Source: Glycine soja
Lineage: Eukaryota > Streptophyta > Magnoliopsida > Fabales > Fabaceae
Direction of reading: 5' to 3'
Length of the DNA: 64,000 nt
Assembly (NCBI RefSeq): GCF_004193775.1
Contig: NC_041019.1
Location: 52,675,928-52,739,927, forward strand
Shown here: piece by piece, positions 49,343 through 62,000 of the stretch
Numbering within the stretch: the first letter of the stretch is position 1
Layout: each line of letters begins with the position of its first letter
Translations under genes and position numbers: made by a program
Notes under the pieces: model-generated
What the model was told of the DNA's origin: nothing
Seen by the model: only the letters and a program-made list of their open reading frames with translations
Database searches by the model: none

Positions 49343-50900
49343 TTAGTCAAAAGTTATTATTATTTTTTAATTATAAAAAATTATAGATTAAATTAAAATA
49401 AAATATTTAATATCAAAATATATTAAATATTTAATTTTCGATATACTTATTTTTATTATAAATTTTATTTTAATATAAGTTAATAAATAATTATATATAA
49501 AAATTATTATTATTTTATCATAATTTTTTTAAAAAATACATAAACTAATATTAGATTATCTAGAAAAATTATTTTATGTAATTTATACATATTATGTAAA
49601 CTTTAAATAACCTAAAAATTATTTACTAAATAATTTTATAATTAAAAATATTCTAACATGTAAGTTTCCTAAAAATTAAATATTAAAATTTTATTAATTT
49701 ATAATTAGAATAAAAATAAATTACATATTGAAAATAATTTATGAAATTTAATTATAAATTAATTAAAAATAAAAATACGTAAACGATTATATGAAATGAT
49801 ATAAAATAAAATTTTAAAAAATTATATAATAAATATTTTTTAATTTATAAAGTTTTATATTTTAAAAAATTAATAACTCTTAATTAACTATACATATAAA
49901 ATAATATTTATAAAATTAATAAAATAAAATATTTTTTTAGTCATTTATTATTTTATCTTTAACTAAAAAGCTATGAGTTTACTAAAAAAAAATATTTTTT
50001 TCATTTTTTAATCCTTTTCACATAAATATCATGTTAGAAAGTGTCACCTCAATATTAATATATTATATTAAAGTTAAAATTTGATTTTAAATAGTTAAAG
50101 AAAAAATAAAAATAACTTATTTTAATAAATAAAAAAACTAAATATCTTAATTTAGAAATAAAAAATTAAATAATTAGAACCAATATTTCAATTTATCCTT
50201 TTTCTAAATTTGTAATTGAGGTTCATTTAAAAATTTTCCCACCGACGTTTAATAATAGTAATAGAATGTAAAAATTCGGAACACACGTCCCAACAGTCTG
50301 TCCACTTCACTCGTGTGACATCGCCAGCTGTATGCACCCCCTCCAAAAGGAAGGACCACTTTACACGTGGCAGTCATACCCAAGTCATCATTTTTTGAAG
50401 TAAGGATCAGTTTGGTTTATCTTCAACACACAAAATATTCAGTTTTATATAATTTTTTTTAAAAATTAAAATAATTAATATTATTTGAAGATAAAGTATA
50501 ATAATATTTAAAATATAAATATATTCTTAAAACATTTTAAATTTAGCATTCACATGCCTCCTTAAAAAAATAACTTTACTAGTAAAATATAAATTACTTT
50601 TCAAATATACATAAAAAGTATTCTATTTGTGATTTTTAAGAATTGAGATTTTTTTTATTACATTAAATTAAGATTGGTTATTTCTATTTCTATTTTTGGT
50701 TTTGATTTTTTTTATTTTTAACTAAAAATTTGTCACCTTATTTTTGATTTATTCTTTACTTTCAAAGACTTTTATAGAAAACAGAAAAAAATAAAAAAAA
50801 CATTTTTACTATTTTCTGTAATTTAATAATGAAAAATTATTTATTTTAGAAACAGTAAAATATTTTCTCAAAATAAATAAACAAACTCTAAAATTTTCAA
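48001..50900. other. AT-rich intergenic region
   Basis: No gene is seen. Minus-strand frames at 48131-48412 arise from a purine-rich stretch (gagaagg repeats, 48260-48350). From 49.2 to 50.2 kb the DNA is almost entirely A and T. A less AT-rich patch at 50270-50400 contains a G-box/ABRE (ttacacgtggc, 50361-50371), which could belong to a distal promoter. Confidence 0.4.
49225..49340. repeat. two adjacent (AT)n microsatellites
   Basis: AT runs at about 49225-49251 and 49289-49340, separated by about 38 bp. Confidence 0.9.
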
Positions 50901-51949
50901 TTCATGGATATGATGTTGATATGCTAGTACGTGACCTTATTATTATTTTTCCTTAATCAAAACAAATTTGGAGAATTTCGTACACATTCAAAATTAACCC
51001 AATCACAACGGTAGTTATGCATGTCCCAAGATAAATCCTGACCGTTGGATCACGAAAACTGTTCGACCTCTAAGCCATGTTACTCGAATCATAAGCTTAC
51101 ATTTCTCCGTTGACAGTGTAAAATAATGCTACAGAAGAATCTTCACCTTCGAGACAGCGAGTCTGACACATTTATCTTCCATTTCTAGAGAGATAAAAGT
51201 TTGGTTTTTGAATAGTTGGTGTGAACTCTGAAGTGTAGTGAAGTGAAGAAGTGAATACTTTTATATTGCACCTGTTTAGTTAGGCTTAGCTGTGTTTTTT
51301 TATTTTTACTTTTAAATGTCTCTGAAGTTTGATTTTATTATCAGTTTATCACCATTGACTCTAGGTGAAAGATTCTTCTGATTTCCTCACTTTTTTTTTT
51401 TAATTTAATAATATTATAAATTGAGACATTGAGCGTTTTGTGTCCGTTTCTCAATTATGAAGCAGAAACCGTTTCTGGGTGTTAGTGATTCCGAGGAAAC
51501 TGTTTCTGGTTAGTGGTGTTAATGTCTTTTGAGCATGCAAGACGCGGTTTTGCGGAAGATCAGGGCTTTATCTGATTGCTGATTCTGGAAGCATTACATT
51601 TACATGAGTTAATATTTATTCAGAACTTGTCAAAGCAAAGTTTTGAGGTTGTTGATTGGTGATCCTTTCTCTGAGGCATTTTCTATGTCACTACATTAGT
51701 GTGTCTGAGACATAGTGATAAAAGTGTTTCTGTGAAGTTTGAAGATTAAGCCACAACATATATTTCTTCAAAGGTTGGTTGGTCCTTATTTTTTTTTTTT
51801 AGTTTTTCAATTTTTAATTTTTGGGATTGTTGATTTGATTTGATCTCCTACTTCTGGAAAGAAAAGTAGTGTTCTTTTGCTTCCTTTTGTTTCCAATTTT
51901 TGTTTCAGTGAGTGTTAGATTTTGTCTCTAACTATTTGGGGCTTTACAG

Positions 51950-52048
51950 AAGCATTGGAGAGTGGAAAACAAGGCTGTTTTGTGGATCATTCAATGGCTC
52001 TCAACAGGATAAACTCTTGGAATATCAAGCAAGTCAACTTGATTTGAG
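51950..52048 (+). other. probable 5' UTR exon of the armadillo-repeat gene
   Basis: An acceptor (gctttacag) ends at 51949 and a donor (gag/gtatat) follows 52048. The next good acceptor (tttgtggcag, ending 52964) lies 36 bp before the start codon, so a leader intron of about 0.9 kb is plausible. The intron contains a CT-rich tract (about 52253-52285). Confidence 0.5.
51994..52047 (+). other. upstream ORF of 17 codons in the armadillo gene leader
   Basis: ATG at 51994 opens MALNRINSWNIKQVNLI and ends at TGA 52045-52047, entirely inside the probable leader exon. Its stop falls one base before the predicted donor. If the exon is real, this could lower translation of the main ORF. Whether the peptide itself is conserved is unknown. 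Confidence 0.4.
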
Positions 52049-53000
52049 GTATATAAGATTTTTTTTTTAAATTATATATTTTTTTTCTGGTGATGGTTCA
52101 TTTTACGAACTAGCGTGTATACAACTGTAGACAGAGACTTGTGTCTTCCCTTCAAAGGAAAACCCCATTTATGAGGAGAAAGATGAAAAAAAAAGCACAG
52201 CTAAGTTTATAACAATCCTTGACCGTTGATATGGGTCAGAATCTAGCTGATTAAGCTCTCTCTTCTCTCTCTTCTCTCTCTAGATTCATCTTTCACACTG
52301 TCTCACTGCAACAAATCTTTTGTATCATGGTTGAAAAGTAAAGTTGTGGTTTTATTTCCTATTGACCAAAATACCCTTAGAAAGGATACCATATTGCATT
52401 TGTGCCATGTGTTAGGTGTGCCTTTTGGAGGGGTACCGTTGGATTTGTGTGTAAATATCTGCCGACGGCTGGCTTCTTTATTGTTTGCTGTTAAAAGTAT
52501 ATTTCCTTCACTGTCATCATCAAAAATATTTCATCTACCATGGTTTAGTTGTATTAAATTATTAATTATTAATAATAATGTTTAATTTTTATTATAACAA
52601 ATTTAATGTGTGCTCATAGTTTTCCAAGGGCATTGAATGGTCGCTCTTGCTAAAGTGAGAGAAAAGACTAGTGGGGCATGTTTTGGTACTTCAGTTTTGT
52701 TGTTCGAGTGTGCTTTCAGTAAACAAGCTTTGTGTGATCATAGGAGATTCTCGAAGTTGTTGGGGTTATTGGGGTGGTTGTTTTTTTGTGCCTCAGAGTT
52801 TTCTATTGGAGTCTTAATTTATAATTTACGGATCATACGATTGCAACTGCTCCACCACAGCCTTTTAATTTTCTATGCTTGATATCATTTTTCTATTTAC
52901 CAATTGGCATCTGGGGGCATTTCTTTGAAGGGTTTGGTTTCCTTGTGTTGTTCCATTTGTGGCAGCTAATAATCAGTTCTGTGCCTACCAAATCGAAGTC

Positions 53001-54674
53001 ATGGTGGAAGATGGTGATGAGGTTGATGCACGTTCCACAGAAGACTGGTTGTTGCATGCACAGGAACTTGTTCCTGTTGTCCTTGATAAGGCCAGAGAGG
53101 TCAAGGGATTTGCTGGTAGATGGAAGATGATTGTTGCGAAATTGGAACAGATCCCTTCGCAGTTATCGGATTTGTCGAGCCATCCATGCTTCTCGAAGAA
53201 TGCTCTTTGCAAGGAGCAGTTGCAGGCTGTGTCAAAAACACTTGGGGAAGCGATTGAATTGGCTGAGTTGTGTGTGAAGGAGAAGTATGAGGGTAAGCTT
53301 CGGATGCAGAGTGATCTGGATGCATTGGCTGGGAAGCTTGATTTGAATTTGAGGGATTGTGGGCTTCTGATCAAGACTGGTGTGCTTGGTGAGGCTACTT
53401 TGCCATTAACTGTGTCTAGTTCTGTGGCAGAATCAGATGTTGCAACACACAACAACATAAGGGAGTTGCTGGCGCGCCTTCAGATCGGGCACTTGGAAGC
53501 GAAGCACCGAGCTTTAGACAGCGTTGTTGAGGCCATGAAGGAGGATGAGAAGAGTGTTTTAGCTGTTCTTGGTCGGAGCAACATTGCTGCTTTGGTTCAA
53601 TTGCTTACAGCTACCTCTCCCAGGATAAGAGAAAAAACAGTTACTGTAATATGCTCGCTTGCAGAAACCGGTAGCTGTGAAAATTGGCTAGTTTCTGAAG
53701 GAGTTCTGCCTCCTCTTATAAGGCTTGTTGAATCCGGCAGTGTGGTGGGGAAGGAGAAGGCAACAATATCCCTTCAGAGGTTGTCGATGTCAGCCGAAAC
53801 AGCACGAGCAATCGTGGGACATGGCGGGGTTCGTCCATTGGTTGCACTTTGTCAAACCGGTGATTCTGTGTCACAGGCCGCGGCTGCGTGTACTCTGAAG
53901 AACATATCAGCTGTTCCTGAGGTGAGACAAGCATTGGCTGAAGAAGGGATTGTGACGGTAATGATCAATCTGCTTAACTGTGGAATTCTGTTAGGTTCCA
54001 AAGAGCATGCTGCAGAGTGCTTGCAGAACCTCACTGCAAGCAATGAGAATCTAAGGAAGAGTGTCATATCAGAAGGTGGTGTTAGGAGTCTTCTGGCTTA
54101 TCTTGATGGTCCACTTCCTCAGGAATCTGCGGTTGGAGCATTGAGGAACTTGGTTGGATTAGTCCCTGAGGAATCCTTGGTTTCCCTCGGTTTGATCCCC
54201 CGTTTGACTCATGTGTTAAAGTCCGGATCCTTAGGTGCTCAGCAAGCAGCTGCGGCTGCGATATGCTGCGCTTGCAGTTCCACAGACATGAAGAAAATGG
54301 TTGGTGAAGCTGGCTGCATCCCTCTCCTTGTGAAGATGCTTGAGGCCAAGTCAAACAGTGTTAGAGAGGTTGCTGCTCAAGCAATAGCAAGCTTGATGGT
54401 TGTGTCTCAGAATCGAAGAGAGGTTAAGAAGGATGATAAGAGTGTGCCAAACTTGGTTCAGTTGCTTGATCCAAGCCCTCAGAATACTGCAAAAAAATAT
54501 GCAGTTACTTGCCTTGGATCACTTTCTTCATGTAAGAAATGTAAGAAGCTAATGATCTCGTATGGGGCAATTGGGTATCTGAAGAAACTTACTGAGATGG
54601 ACATTCCAGGAGCTAAAAAGCTGCATGAAAGGTTGGAAAGAGGGAAATTTAGAAGTTTGTTTAGCAAGAAATAG
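53001..54674 (+). CDS. armadillo-repeat protein (Vac8-like ARM superfamily)
   Basis: A single coding exon of 557 residues. The first ATG in frame is at 53001 in a good context (gtcatggtg); the open frame extends upstream without an ATG. Residues 1 to about 150 form an alpha-helical N-terminal region (DWLLHAQELVPVVLDKAREV, then a Cys/Leu-rich ALCKEQLQAVSKTLGEAIEL). From about residue 165 to 530 are tandem armadillo repeats with the usual pattern, e.g. GVLPPLIRLVESGS, GGVRPLVALCQTG and GCIPLLVKMLEAKSN, followed by helical AAAACTLKNIS-type segments. The C-terminus is basic (RGKFRSLFSKK). There is no U-box or F-box, so it is a binding scaffold, not a ligase. Partner and location are unknown. Plant relatives are annotated only as ARM-repeat or vacuolar protein 8-like. 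Confidence 0.88.
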   Translation: MVEDGDEVDARSTEDWLLHAQELVPVVLDKAREVKGFAGRWKMIVAKLEQIPSQLSDLSSHPCFSKNALCKEQLQAVSKTLGEAIELAELCVKEKYEGKLRMQSDLDALAGKLDLNLRDCGLLIKTGVLGEATLPLTVSSSVAESDVATHNNIRELLARLQIGHLEAKHRALDSVVEAMKEDEKSVLAVLGRSNIAALVQLLTATSPRIREKTVTVICSLAETGSCENWLVSEGVLPPLIRLVESGSVVGKEKATISLQRLSMSAETARAIVGHGGVRPLVALCQTGDSVSQAAAACTLKNISAVPEVRQALAEEGIVTVMINLLNCGILLGSKEHAAECLQNLTASNENLRKSVISEGGVRSLLAYLDGPLPQESAVGALRNLVGLVPEESLVSLGLIPRLTHVLKSGSLGAQQAAAAAICCACSSTDMKKMVGEAGCIPLLVKMLEAKSNSVREVAAQAIASLMVVSQNRREVKKDDKSVPNLVQLLDPSPQNTAKKYAVTCLGSLSSCKKCKKLMISYGAIGYLKKLTEMDIPGAKKLHERLERGKFRSLFSKK

Positions 54675-57631
54675 AGGAAAAAAATATTAACTTTTTTTTT
54701 TTGTATCAAGAAGCCAAATACTAAGTTGCAAACTGGAATGAAGAAGTTTGCTAATCTATGTATTATAAATCAGTGTTAGATTATATTATAAATATTTAAA
54801 TTTCTGTACTCTCCCTCTCACTAGTTTTCTTCTGAAATTCTTTTTGGAATTCGAATAATAAGTTAAATCTACTTGTTTTGCTGTTATTTGAACATTTAAT
54901 CATGTGAAAAATTCATACTCAAGACATATTCTCTTCTGTTTTCATGCAGGGGTTTTCTCCTTTTTTGTTATTCATTGCATGCTTTGTGAATCTGTATAAT
55001 GATTGTGATCAATGTTGGATTATTTAATAATAATTAAAGTTTCAGTATCCACTGTTTGGGTGGATGTATTTTGTTTTAAATTATAGGTTCTTGAAGATTG
55101 TCTGATGATTTCCTTTGGATGCCAACATGTGAAGAAGTTAAAACCTCGTATATCCATCCACCTTTACATTAAACATGGAGTGATTTTTTGTTTTTTTTAT
55201 TGTGCATTTTGTGAATGAGAAGCAACAGTTCTACAAAAACTTTGAAGTACGAAGTGCACTAAAGCTATTAATGGGATCAGAGTAAGCAAGGGATATAAAA
55301 GAGCAAGAAACATTGGCCGCTTTGATGAAAATATGTAATATTTGTAATGGTTTTTTCTTTTTCTTTCTGGATTGATGGTGGTTATAGTTTTTGAAAAAGT
55401 TTCGAATTTGATCTTAGTGTCTGACTTTTAAAACTTTGGTTTTAATTCCTGGATTTTGAAAAACATTTAAACCTTGATCTGAGTATAGGAGGAAAAAAAT
55501 AAAAAGAGCAAGTTTTAATGACTAATACTTAGATATTTAAAAAAATAATAAGGCAACAATTATTGATTTAAAAGTTAAAAATTAAAATAAAAAATTCAAT
55601 CTAGCTTATATATATTGGCATGTTAATAGTTTAATCGAATAATTTATTACAGAAGTGATGAGTCCACTAAAGAGCTTAAGGACTCTTACCTTCCAGCTTC
55701 CTTTTATTTTTTTATGTCATCACCTTCCAGCACTTAAAGTATTTTATAATTTTAATCAATTCTTCAGTTCTGATTTCTTTACAAGAGAAATATATGCTTG
55801 GTTCATATTTTAGGTATAAATTAAAGAAATTTGTGTTTGATTCTTGATTTTTTTATTAAGTTTCTAGTAAAATAATAATTTTATTTTTTATTTTTGATAC
55901 TTTTTTTTATGATAAATTAATAAATTTTATATTTATTTTTTGATAATTTTTTTATTTGTTATAAGTCCTTTTAAAAAGACTGATACCAAATGATTTTTTT
56001 TATTATAGAATAAATATAAAATTTTCTAATTTATCATTAATTAAAAAATGTTAAGGATAAAAAATAAAAGTATTATTTTATTAAAGACTCAAAACATAAA
56101 ATTCAAGTATTTATTATATATAAATAAAAAAATATTTTAAACTAAATGAAAATATTATTTTATTTTAACTTTATTTTTATATTCTAAGATAAATACAGAA
56201 AATATAAAATAACAAAACTGTTTTTACTACTTCATAAGCTATTAGCGTGAACTTTCATAAAGTTTTCTAAAATGAAATTTTTTAAGGAAACACTGAAGAT
56301 AAAATTAAAATAAAAAACACTTGCATATATATAGAGAGAGATTTCTTTTTATATATGTCCAACCTTGCAATAATGCTTTTCTAAAGAAATTCATATGCAT
56401 TTTTTTAAAACGTAGGGCATATGTCTATCACCACATTAAAAAATGATTTTTTAAGTATAATGTTTACAGAATATCATTAATAATGGTTATCGTCAAAATA
56501 AAATTTTATATATTGAATTTGAGATTAATTATGCTGCAAGACCAGACCATGATTGAAGGAATTGTTATGCAGTGAGATCTTAGAATTACTTGATCAATAA
56601 TTTTAATTAACAATTTTTCTGTTTAAAAAATTAGAAAAATAAAATAAAAATTAACGAATTATACGTGGAGTTAGAAGGCCTCAAACATAAATTTTAGTTA
56701 AGATCTCAAAATTTCAGGATACGGGTCCTTAACCCACTAACATTCAACTTTATTTTTGCACTTTATATACTAGCTCACTTTACCAAATATGATACATATA
56801 TGTTTGAAGTTGGAAGATTGCTCTATTTAATCTAACCTTTTGTAAACTTGGCTTAGTTAGTGTTTCAAAAAGTAAACCTTTACTTGTTAATTGAGGAAGT
56901 TGAATAGTGTTAAATAAAATATAATTTTTTTAATCAAAATATTTATAATAAGTTTATAAACTCTTATTTAGTGATTAAAAGCGAATTGTCGTCTAATAAT
57001 GTATGGAATTTATTTTCAATAAAAATCTTGTATGTAAAATATAACAATAATAAAGTTTGAAATAGTTTGATAAGTTAAGAAAGAGTATTAAAAATTTCAT
57101 TTTATACTAATTTTATGTCTAATTCTTCTTTGTCGAGTTTATCTTTGTTAACTACTATAAAAAAAATTTCAAAATCAAATTTGATTATAATAAATATTCT
57201 TTTGTTATTTTTTCTGGTTCATAAGTATTCTTAAAATTACTACTCACATAATCCTTATATTTCTAATTCTTACAAACAAAATTTTGATATAAAATCAAAG
57301 ATTCCTTATAACACTCATGGAGGGAAATTACAATGAAATTCTAATATCTGATGATTACTTTGTATATCACAAAGGAAGTATTTCTCAATAAATGATGGAC
57401 CTGAATACTTGGTGTTCCCAATGGACGAGCTGCTATGTTTGAGTTCCCTTGTTTTTTCTCGTCAGCTCTTCATTGGCTGTCACTGCTTATTTACACCCGA
57501 AGGGGGTTTGTGGAAGCAGCGATGGTCCACGACGAGCTTGCGGCAAAGTATCGAAGGTCACAACAGAGGTTGTGGCAGACTACGGAGGTCATGGTAGGGT
57601 GAAGGGCGAGATGTGCGAAGGACACATCTAT
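54675..57631. other. intergenic region between the ARM gene and the retrotransposon
   Basis: The 3' UTR of the ARM gene is followed by AT-rich DNA. The last 230 bp (about 57405-57631), immediately outside the LTR, are distinctly more GC-rich (ggtccacgacgagcttgcgg) and carry two overlapping short frames with no known domain. This may be a fragment of an older inserted gene or element. I cannot identify it. Confidence 0.4.
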
Positions 57632-57977
57632 TGTTGTGTAATTACAAACTTGTGTAGGACCTATTAGCAATTAAGAAGACTTTGTGTATCAGTTTTGTGA
57701 ACGGTTAAAATTCATTTAACTGTAATTAGGCAATGATATTTTTCAAGCTTTACCATTAGTTTAGTTTTGTCTAAGTGTTATAAATACACATTGTAATAAG
57801 TCAATTCTCATATGTGCGAATCCGTGCGAAATTCTTTCCCTGTTTTGCATTCACTCTCTCTAGAAAGCATAACTGCCAAATTCACGAAATATGTTGTTTT
57901 TCGCTTTCTTTCCTCTCTCTCAAGATCTCACGTTCAAGTGTAGAATCAATTGTACAGTGATCAATTGAATTCCAACA
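57632..57977 (+). repeat. 5' LTR, 346 bp
   Basis: It begins TGTTGTGTAATTAC and ends AATTCCAACA, giving the canonical TG...CA ends. A TATA-like tataaatac near 57780 is followed by a transcription-start-like region, so the U3/R border is likely there. Confidence 0.9.
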
Positions 57978-57980
57978 GTT

Positions 57981-57994
57981 TGGTATCCAGAGCA
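57981..57994 (+). other. primer-binding site (initiator-tRNA-Met type)
   Basis: TGGTATCCAGAGC sits three bases after the 5' LTR. The usual complement of tRNA-iMet in plant copia elements is TGGTATCAGAGC; this copy has one extra C. Confidence 0.85.
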
Positions 57995-58025
57995 AGACGA
58001 TCCACGACCACACACGACGGCGAAC

Positions 58026-59004
58026 ATGGCGGAAACTTCAAAAACCAGTGATCAAATCCATGCAAAACTTCCAATCTTTGACGACAACAATTACGAACGA
58101 TGGACGAAACAAATGAAGGTTGTCTTTAGGTATCAAGGTGTTCTTGATGTCATTCGCAGTGGAGTGACATCGCTTGATGCAGCACCAACGAAGACGGCGA
58201 GGGCAACTCACCGTGAACAATTGAATAAAGACGACAAGACGATATACTTTCTCCATCAATGTGTAGATTCAAATGTCTTGGAAAAGATAATTGAATATGA
58301 AACGGCCAAAGAAGTTTGGGATGTTCTTGCAACCACTTACGCCGGCGATAAACAAACCAAGAAGGTGAAATTGATGGCTTTAATGCGTCAATTAGGTCAA
58401 TTGCAAATGGAACCAACCGAAACAGTTACACAATTCGTGAATAGGTTAACTGTATTAACCAACTAGATGAAGAGTTGTGGTGAAGCAGTTACTGATTCAA
58501 TGAAGGTTGAAAAGGTTATCATGGGTTTAACACCCAAATTTGATAATATAGTTGCTGCAATTGAACAGTCTAAGGACCTAGACACGTTGAAATTGGAACA
58601 GTTAATAGGTTCGTTAGAAGCTCATGAATTGAAATTGAAGAATAGAGATGGTGTCAAGAAAGATGAGAAAGAAACTGAGAAAACGTTGTTTACACAATCT
58701 CAGAAAAAAAGGAAGTGGTGGTAATGAATCTTGGAAGAAGAAAGGTAAAGGAAAGTGGAAGAGTAACAAGAATGAGGGTGGAAATTCCAAGCAAGAATCT
58801 CAGAAGAAAGGAGCTGAGACTGATGGCAAGGGAAAGAAGAAATACAAGGAACACATTCAATGCTATAACTGTCAAAAATGGGGTCACTTTGCAGATGAAT
58901 GTGTGAATCCTAAAGTGCCTAGTAAAAGGAATGAAGAGGCCCAGTTAGCACGTGACTCTGATGAAGAAGTTGTTGCATTAATAGCAACAATGGATGAAGA
59001 ATGA
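58026..59004 (+). pseudogene. copia gag (capsid plus CCHC zinc knuckle), broken
   Basis: The frame opens at the ATG at 58026. The capsid-like part includes IFDDNNYERWTKQMKVVF, typical of copia gag (UBN2-type). A TAG at 58464-58466 interrupts it, after which the same frame continues to 58724. The zinc knuckle CYNCQKWGHFADEC (about 58861-58902; C-x2-C-x4-H-x4-C, all ligands present) is in another frame. The shift falls near an A7 run at 58706-58712. A second change returns to the original frame around 59000. Confidence 0.9.
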
Positions 59005-62000
59005 TGCTGCTGATGACAGTTATTGAAGGTGGCAGAGTAGAATGGTGGTACTTGGATACAGGGTGCTCTAATCACATGACAAGCCATTTAGAATGGTTTT
59101 GTGAAATTGACAAAATTGTGAGAAGGAAGATTAGATTTGGTTATGGCAGCTGTGTCATTGCAGAAGGTATTGGAAAGGTAGCCATTAGAAGGGAAGACTG
59201 AACAAAAGTAGTAGTGAGTGATGTACTCTATGTTCCACAAATGAAGAGTAACTTGCTTAGTTTGGGGCAATTACTAGAGAAGGGCTACTCAACGAATATG
59301 AAGGGAAGTTACATGGAAGTTTTTGATAGCAAAGAGAAGGTAGTATTGAAAGTGTCTATGACAAGCAATAGAATTTTCAAGGTTGGTGTGAACTCTATTG
59401 ATCAAAAATGTCTTGTTGCACAAGTAGATGATATAGTGTGGAAATGGCATAAGAGGATGGGACATTTGAACTTCAATAGCTTAAAGATGTTGCAGAAGAA
59501 GAATATGGTGGTTGGCTTACCTCAAATTGAAGAGCCAAAGAAAATATGTGGAAAATGTTGTGAAGGAAAGCAACCAAGGAAGTCATATAAGTCTGCAATA
59601 CCAACTAGAGCAACAAAGAAGCTTGCTATCATTCATTCAGATGTGTGTGGACCCTTTGAAGCCAAATCCATCGGAGGTAATTCCTATTTTGTGTCCTTTA
59701 TAGATGACTATACTAAGAAGATGTGGATTTACCTTATACAGAAAAAAAGTGAAGTGTTTATCATTTTTAAGCAATTTAATCTGTTAGTGGAAAAACAGTA
59801 TGATAGTTCAATTAAATTGCTTAGAACTAATGGTGGTGGTGAATATACTTCACATGAGTTTGAAGATTTCTATAAAAATGAGGGTATAGCTCACGAAGTA
59901 ATGGCTCCATATACTCCTCAACACAATGGTACAGCTGAGAGAAGAAATAGAACTTTGCTTAATATGGTAAGATGTATGTTGAGAGAGAAGAATCTTCCAC
60001 ATAAGTTCTGGGCAGAAGCAGTATATACAGCTACTCATATACTGAACAGGTGTCCAACCAAGAGACTAGAAGGCATCACACCTAAAGAAGCATGGAGTGG
60101 TGTGAAACCAAGTGTAAAGCACTTTAGAATGTTTGGTTCACTATGTTACAGGCATGTGCCTGAACAAAATAGAAGAAAACTTGATTCTAGAGCACAAGCA
60201 ATGATGTTGATAGGCTATCATAGCACTGGTGCTTACAAACTATATGATCCAATTCACAAGAAGGTAGTAGTGAGTAAAGACGTGATTGTAGATGAAACAA
60301 GAGAATGGAATTGGAAGGAATCAACTGAGCAAGCTACTAGTAAAGTAACAAGCATTCAGCTTGACAGTGACCGATTTGAAGATGAGGAAGAAGTGAATGT
60401 GCCTGAACCAACTATTCCGGATGATGATAATGTGAACAATGCCAATGAAAACAATGTTGAGAATATGGATAATGACAATGTGGAACAATTGAGAAGATCT
60501 GATAGGATAAGATTCCCATCAGTGAGACTGCAAGGTTATGCCCTGTACCCTGCAGGCTTGTGTGAAGATGTTACTGATATAATGCACTTGGTTCTCATGG
60601 CAGAGTTAGAACCTATATCACTTGGTCAAGCATTTTCAAATCCAAAGTGGAAAGAAGCAATGGTGGAGGAATTAAGGTCAATTGAAAAGAATGAAACTTG
60701 GCAGATGGTGAATCTACCAAGTAATAAGAGAGCCATTGATGTGAAATGGGTCTACAAGACTAAGATGAAGCCAAATGGTGAGATTGCAAAATATAAAGCT
60801 AGGTTGGTCGCAAAGGGTTTCTTGCAACAACCTGGACTTGACTTTAATGAGATATATGCTCCAGTTGCAAGGATTGAGAATGTGAAATTAATAGTAGCAT
60901 TGGCAAGTCTGAGAAAATGGAGTTTGAATCAACTTGATGTCAAATATGCATTTCTCAATGGGCCATTAGAAGATGAGGTTTATGTGAAGCACGCACCTGG
61001 TTTTGAGAAGAAGGGTATGGAAAACAAAGTAATGAAGTTGAAGAAGGCTTTGTATGGACTCAAGCAAGCACCTCGTGCTTGGAATAAGAAAATTGATGCC
61101 TCACTGCAGAAGCTAAATTTCACTAAGTGTTCAAGTGAACATGGTGTGTATGTAAGATTGAACATAAATGATGACTTGATAATCATCTACTTGTATGTGG
61201 ATGACCTGTTAGTGACTGGGAGCAATGAACAAGAGATAGTGAAGCTTAAGAGGCAACTGATGACTGAGTATGAGATGACTGATCTAGGAAAATTGTTTTA
61301 TTTCCTTGGCATGAATTTGTGTCCTGTGAAAAGGGAATTTTTCTGCATAAGAAGAAGTACATTACAGATGTACTCAAGAGGTTTAAAATGCTTGAGTGCA
61401 AACTTGTATCTACACCAGTTGATACTACTATGAAATTGCAGAAAAATGCCACTGATGAAGGTGTTGACTCTACCTTGTTTAGACAGTTAATTGGCTCACT
61501 TAGATATGTCTGTCACTCAAGGCCAGACATAGTCTATAGTGTTGGAGTAGCAAGCAGATACATGAAAGTGCCTAAGAGAACTCACATGGTGGCTGCAAAG
61601 AGAATACTTAGATATCTCAAGGGCACAATCGATTGGGGAATTTTATTTCCTAGAACAGAAGGACCTGCAACTACTGAGTTAGTAGGATACACTGATGCTG
61701 ATTGGAGTGGAGATACAGAAGACAGGAAGAGTACTTCTGGTTACATTTTCATGATGGATAAGACTCCAATAGCATGGTGTTCGAAGAAGTACATTGCTGT
61801 TCCAGAAGCAAGATGTTGTAGCATTGTCAAGCTGTGAAGCGGAGTACATTGCTGCAACATTTGGTGCAAGTCAGGCACAATGGCTACAAATGTTGTTGCA
61901 TGAACTGAAAGTTAAGTGTGAAAGTGCTATGAGGTTGAAAGTGGATAACAAGTCAGCTATTGATCTAGCAAAGCATCCAATTTCTCATGGAAGGAGCAAG

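Noticed and set aside
52985..54709. Minus-strand and frame-shifted ORFs across the armadillo gene
   Set aside because: They are shadows of the 557-residue coding frame, whose repeat pattern is unmistakable.
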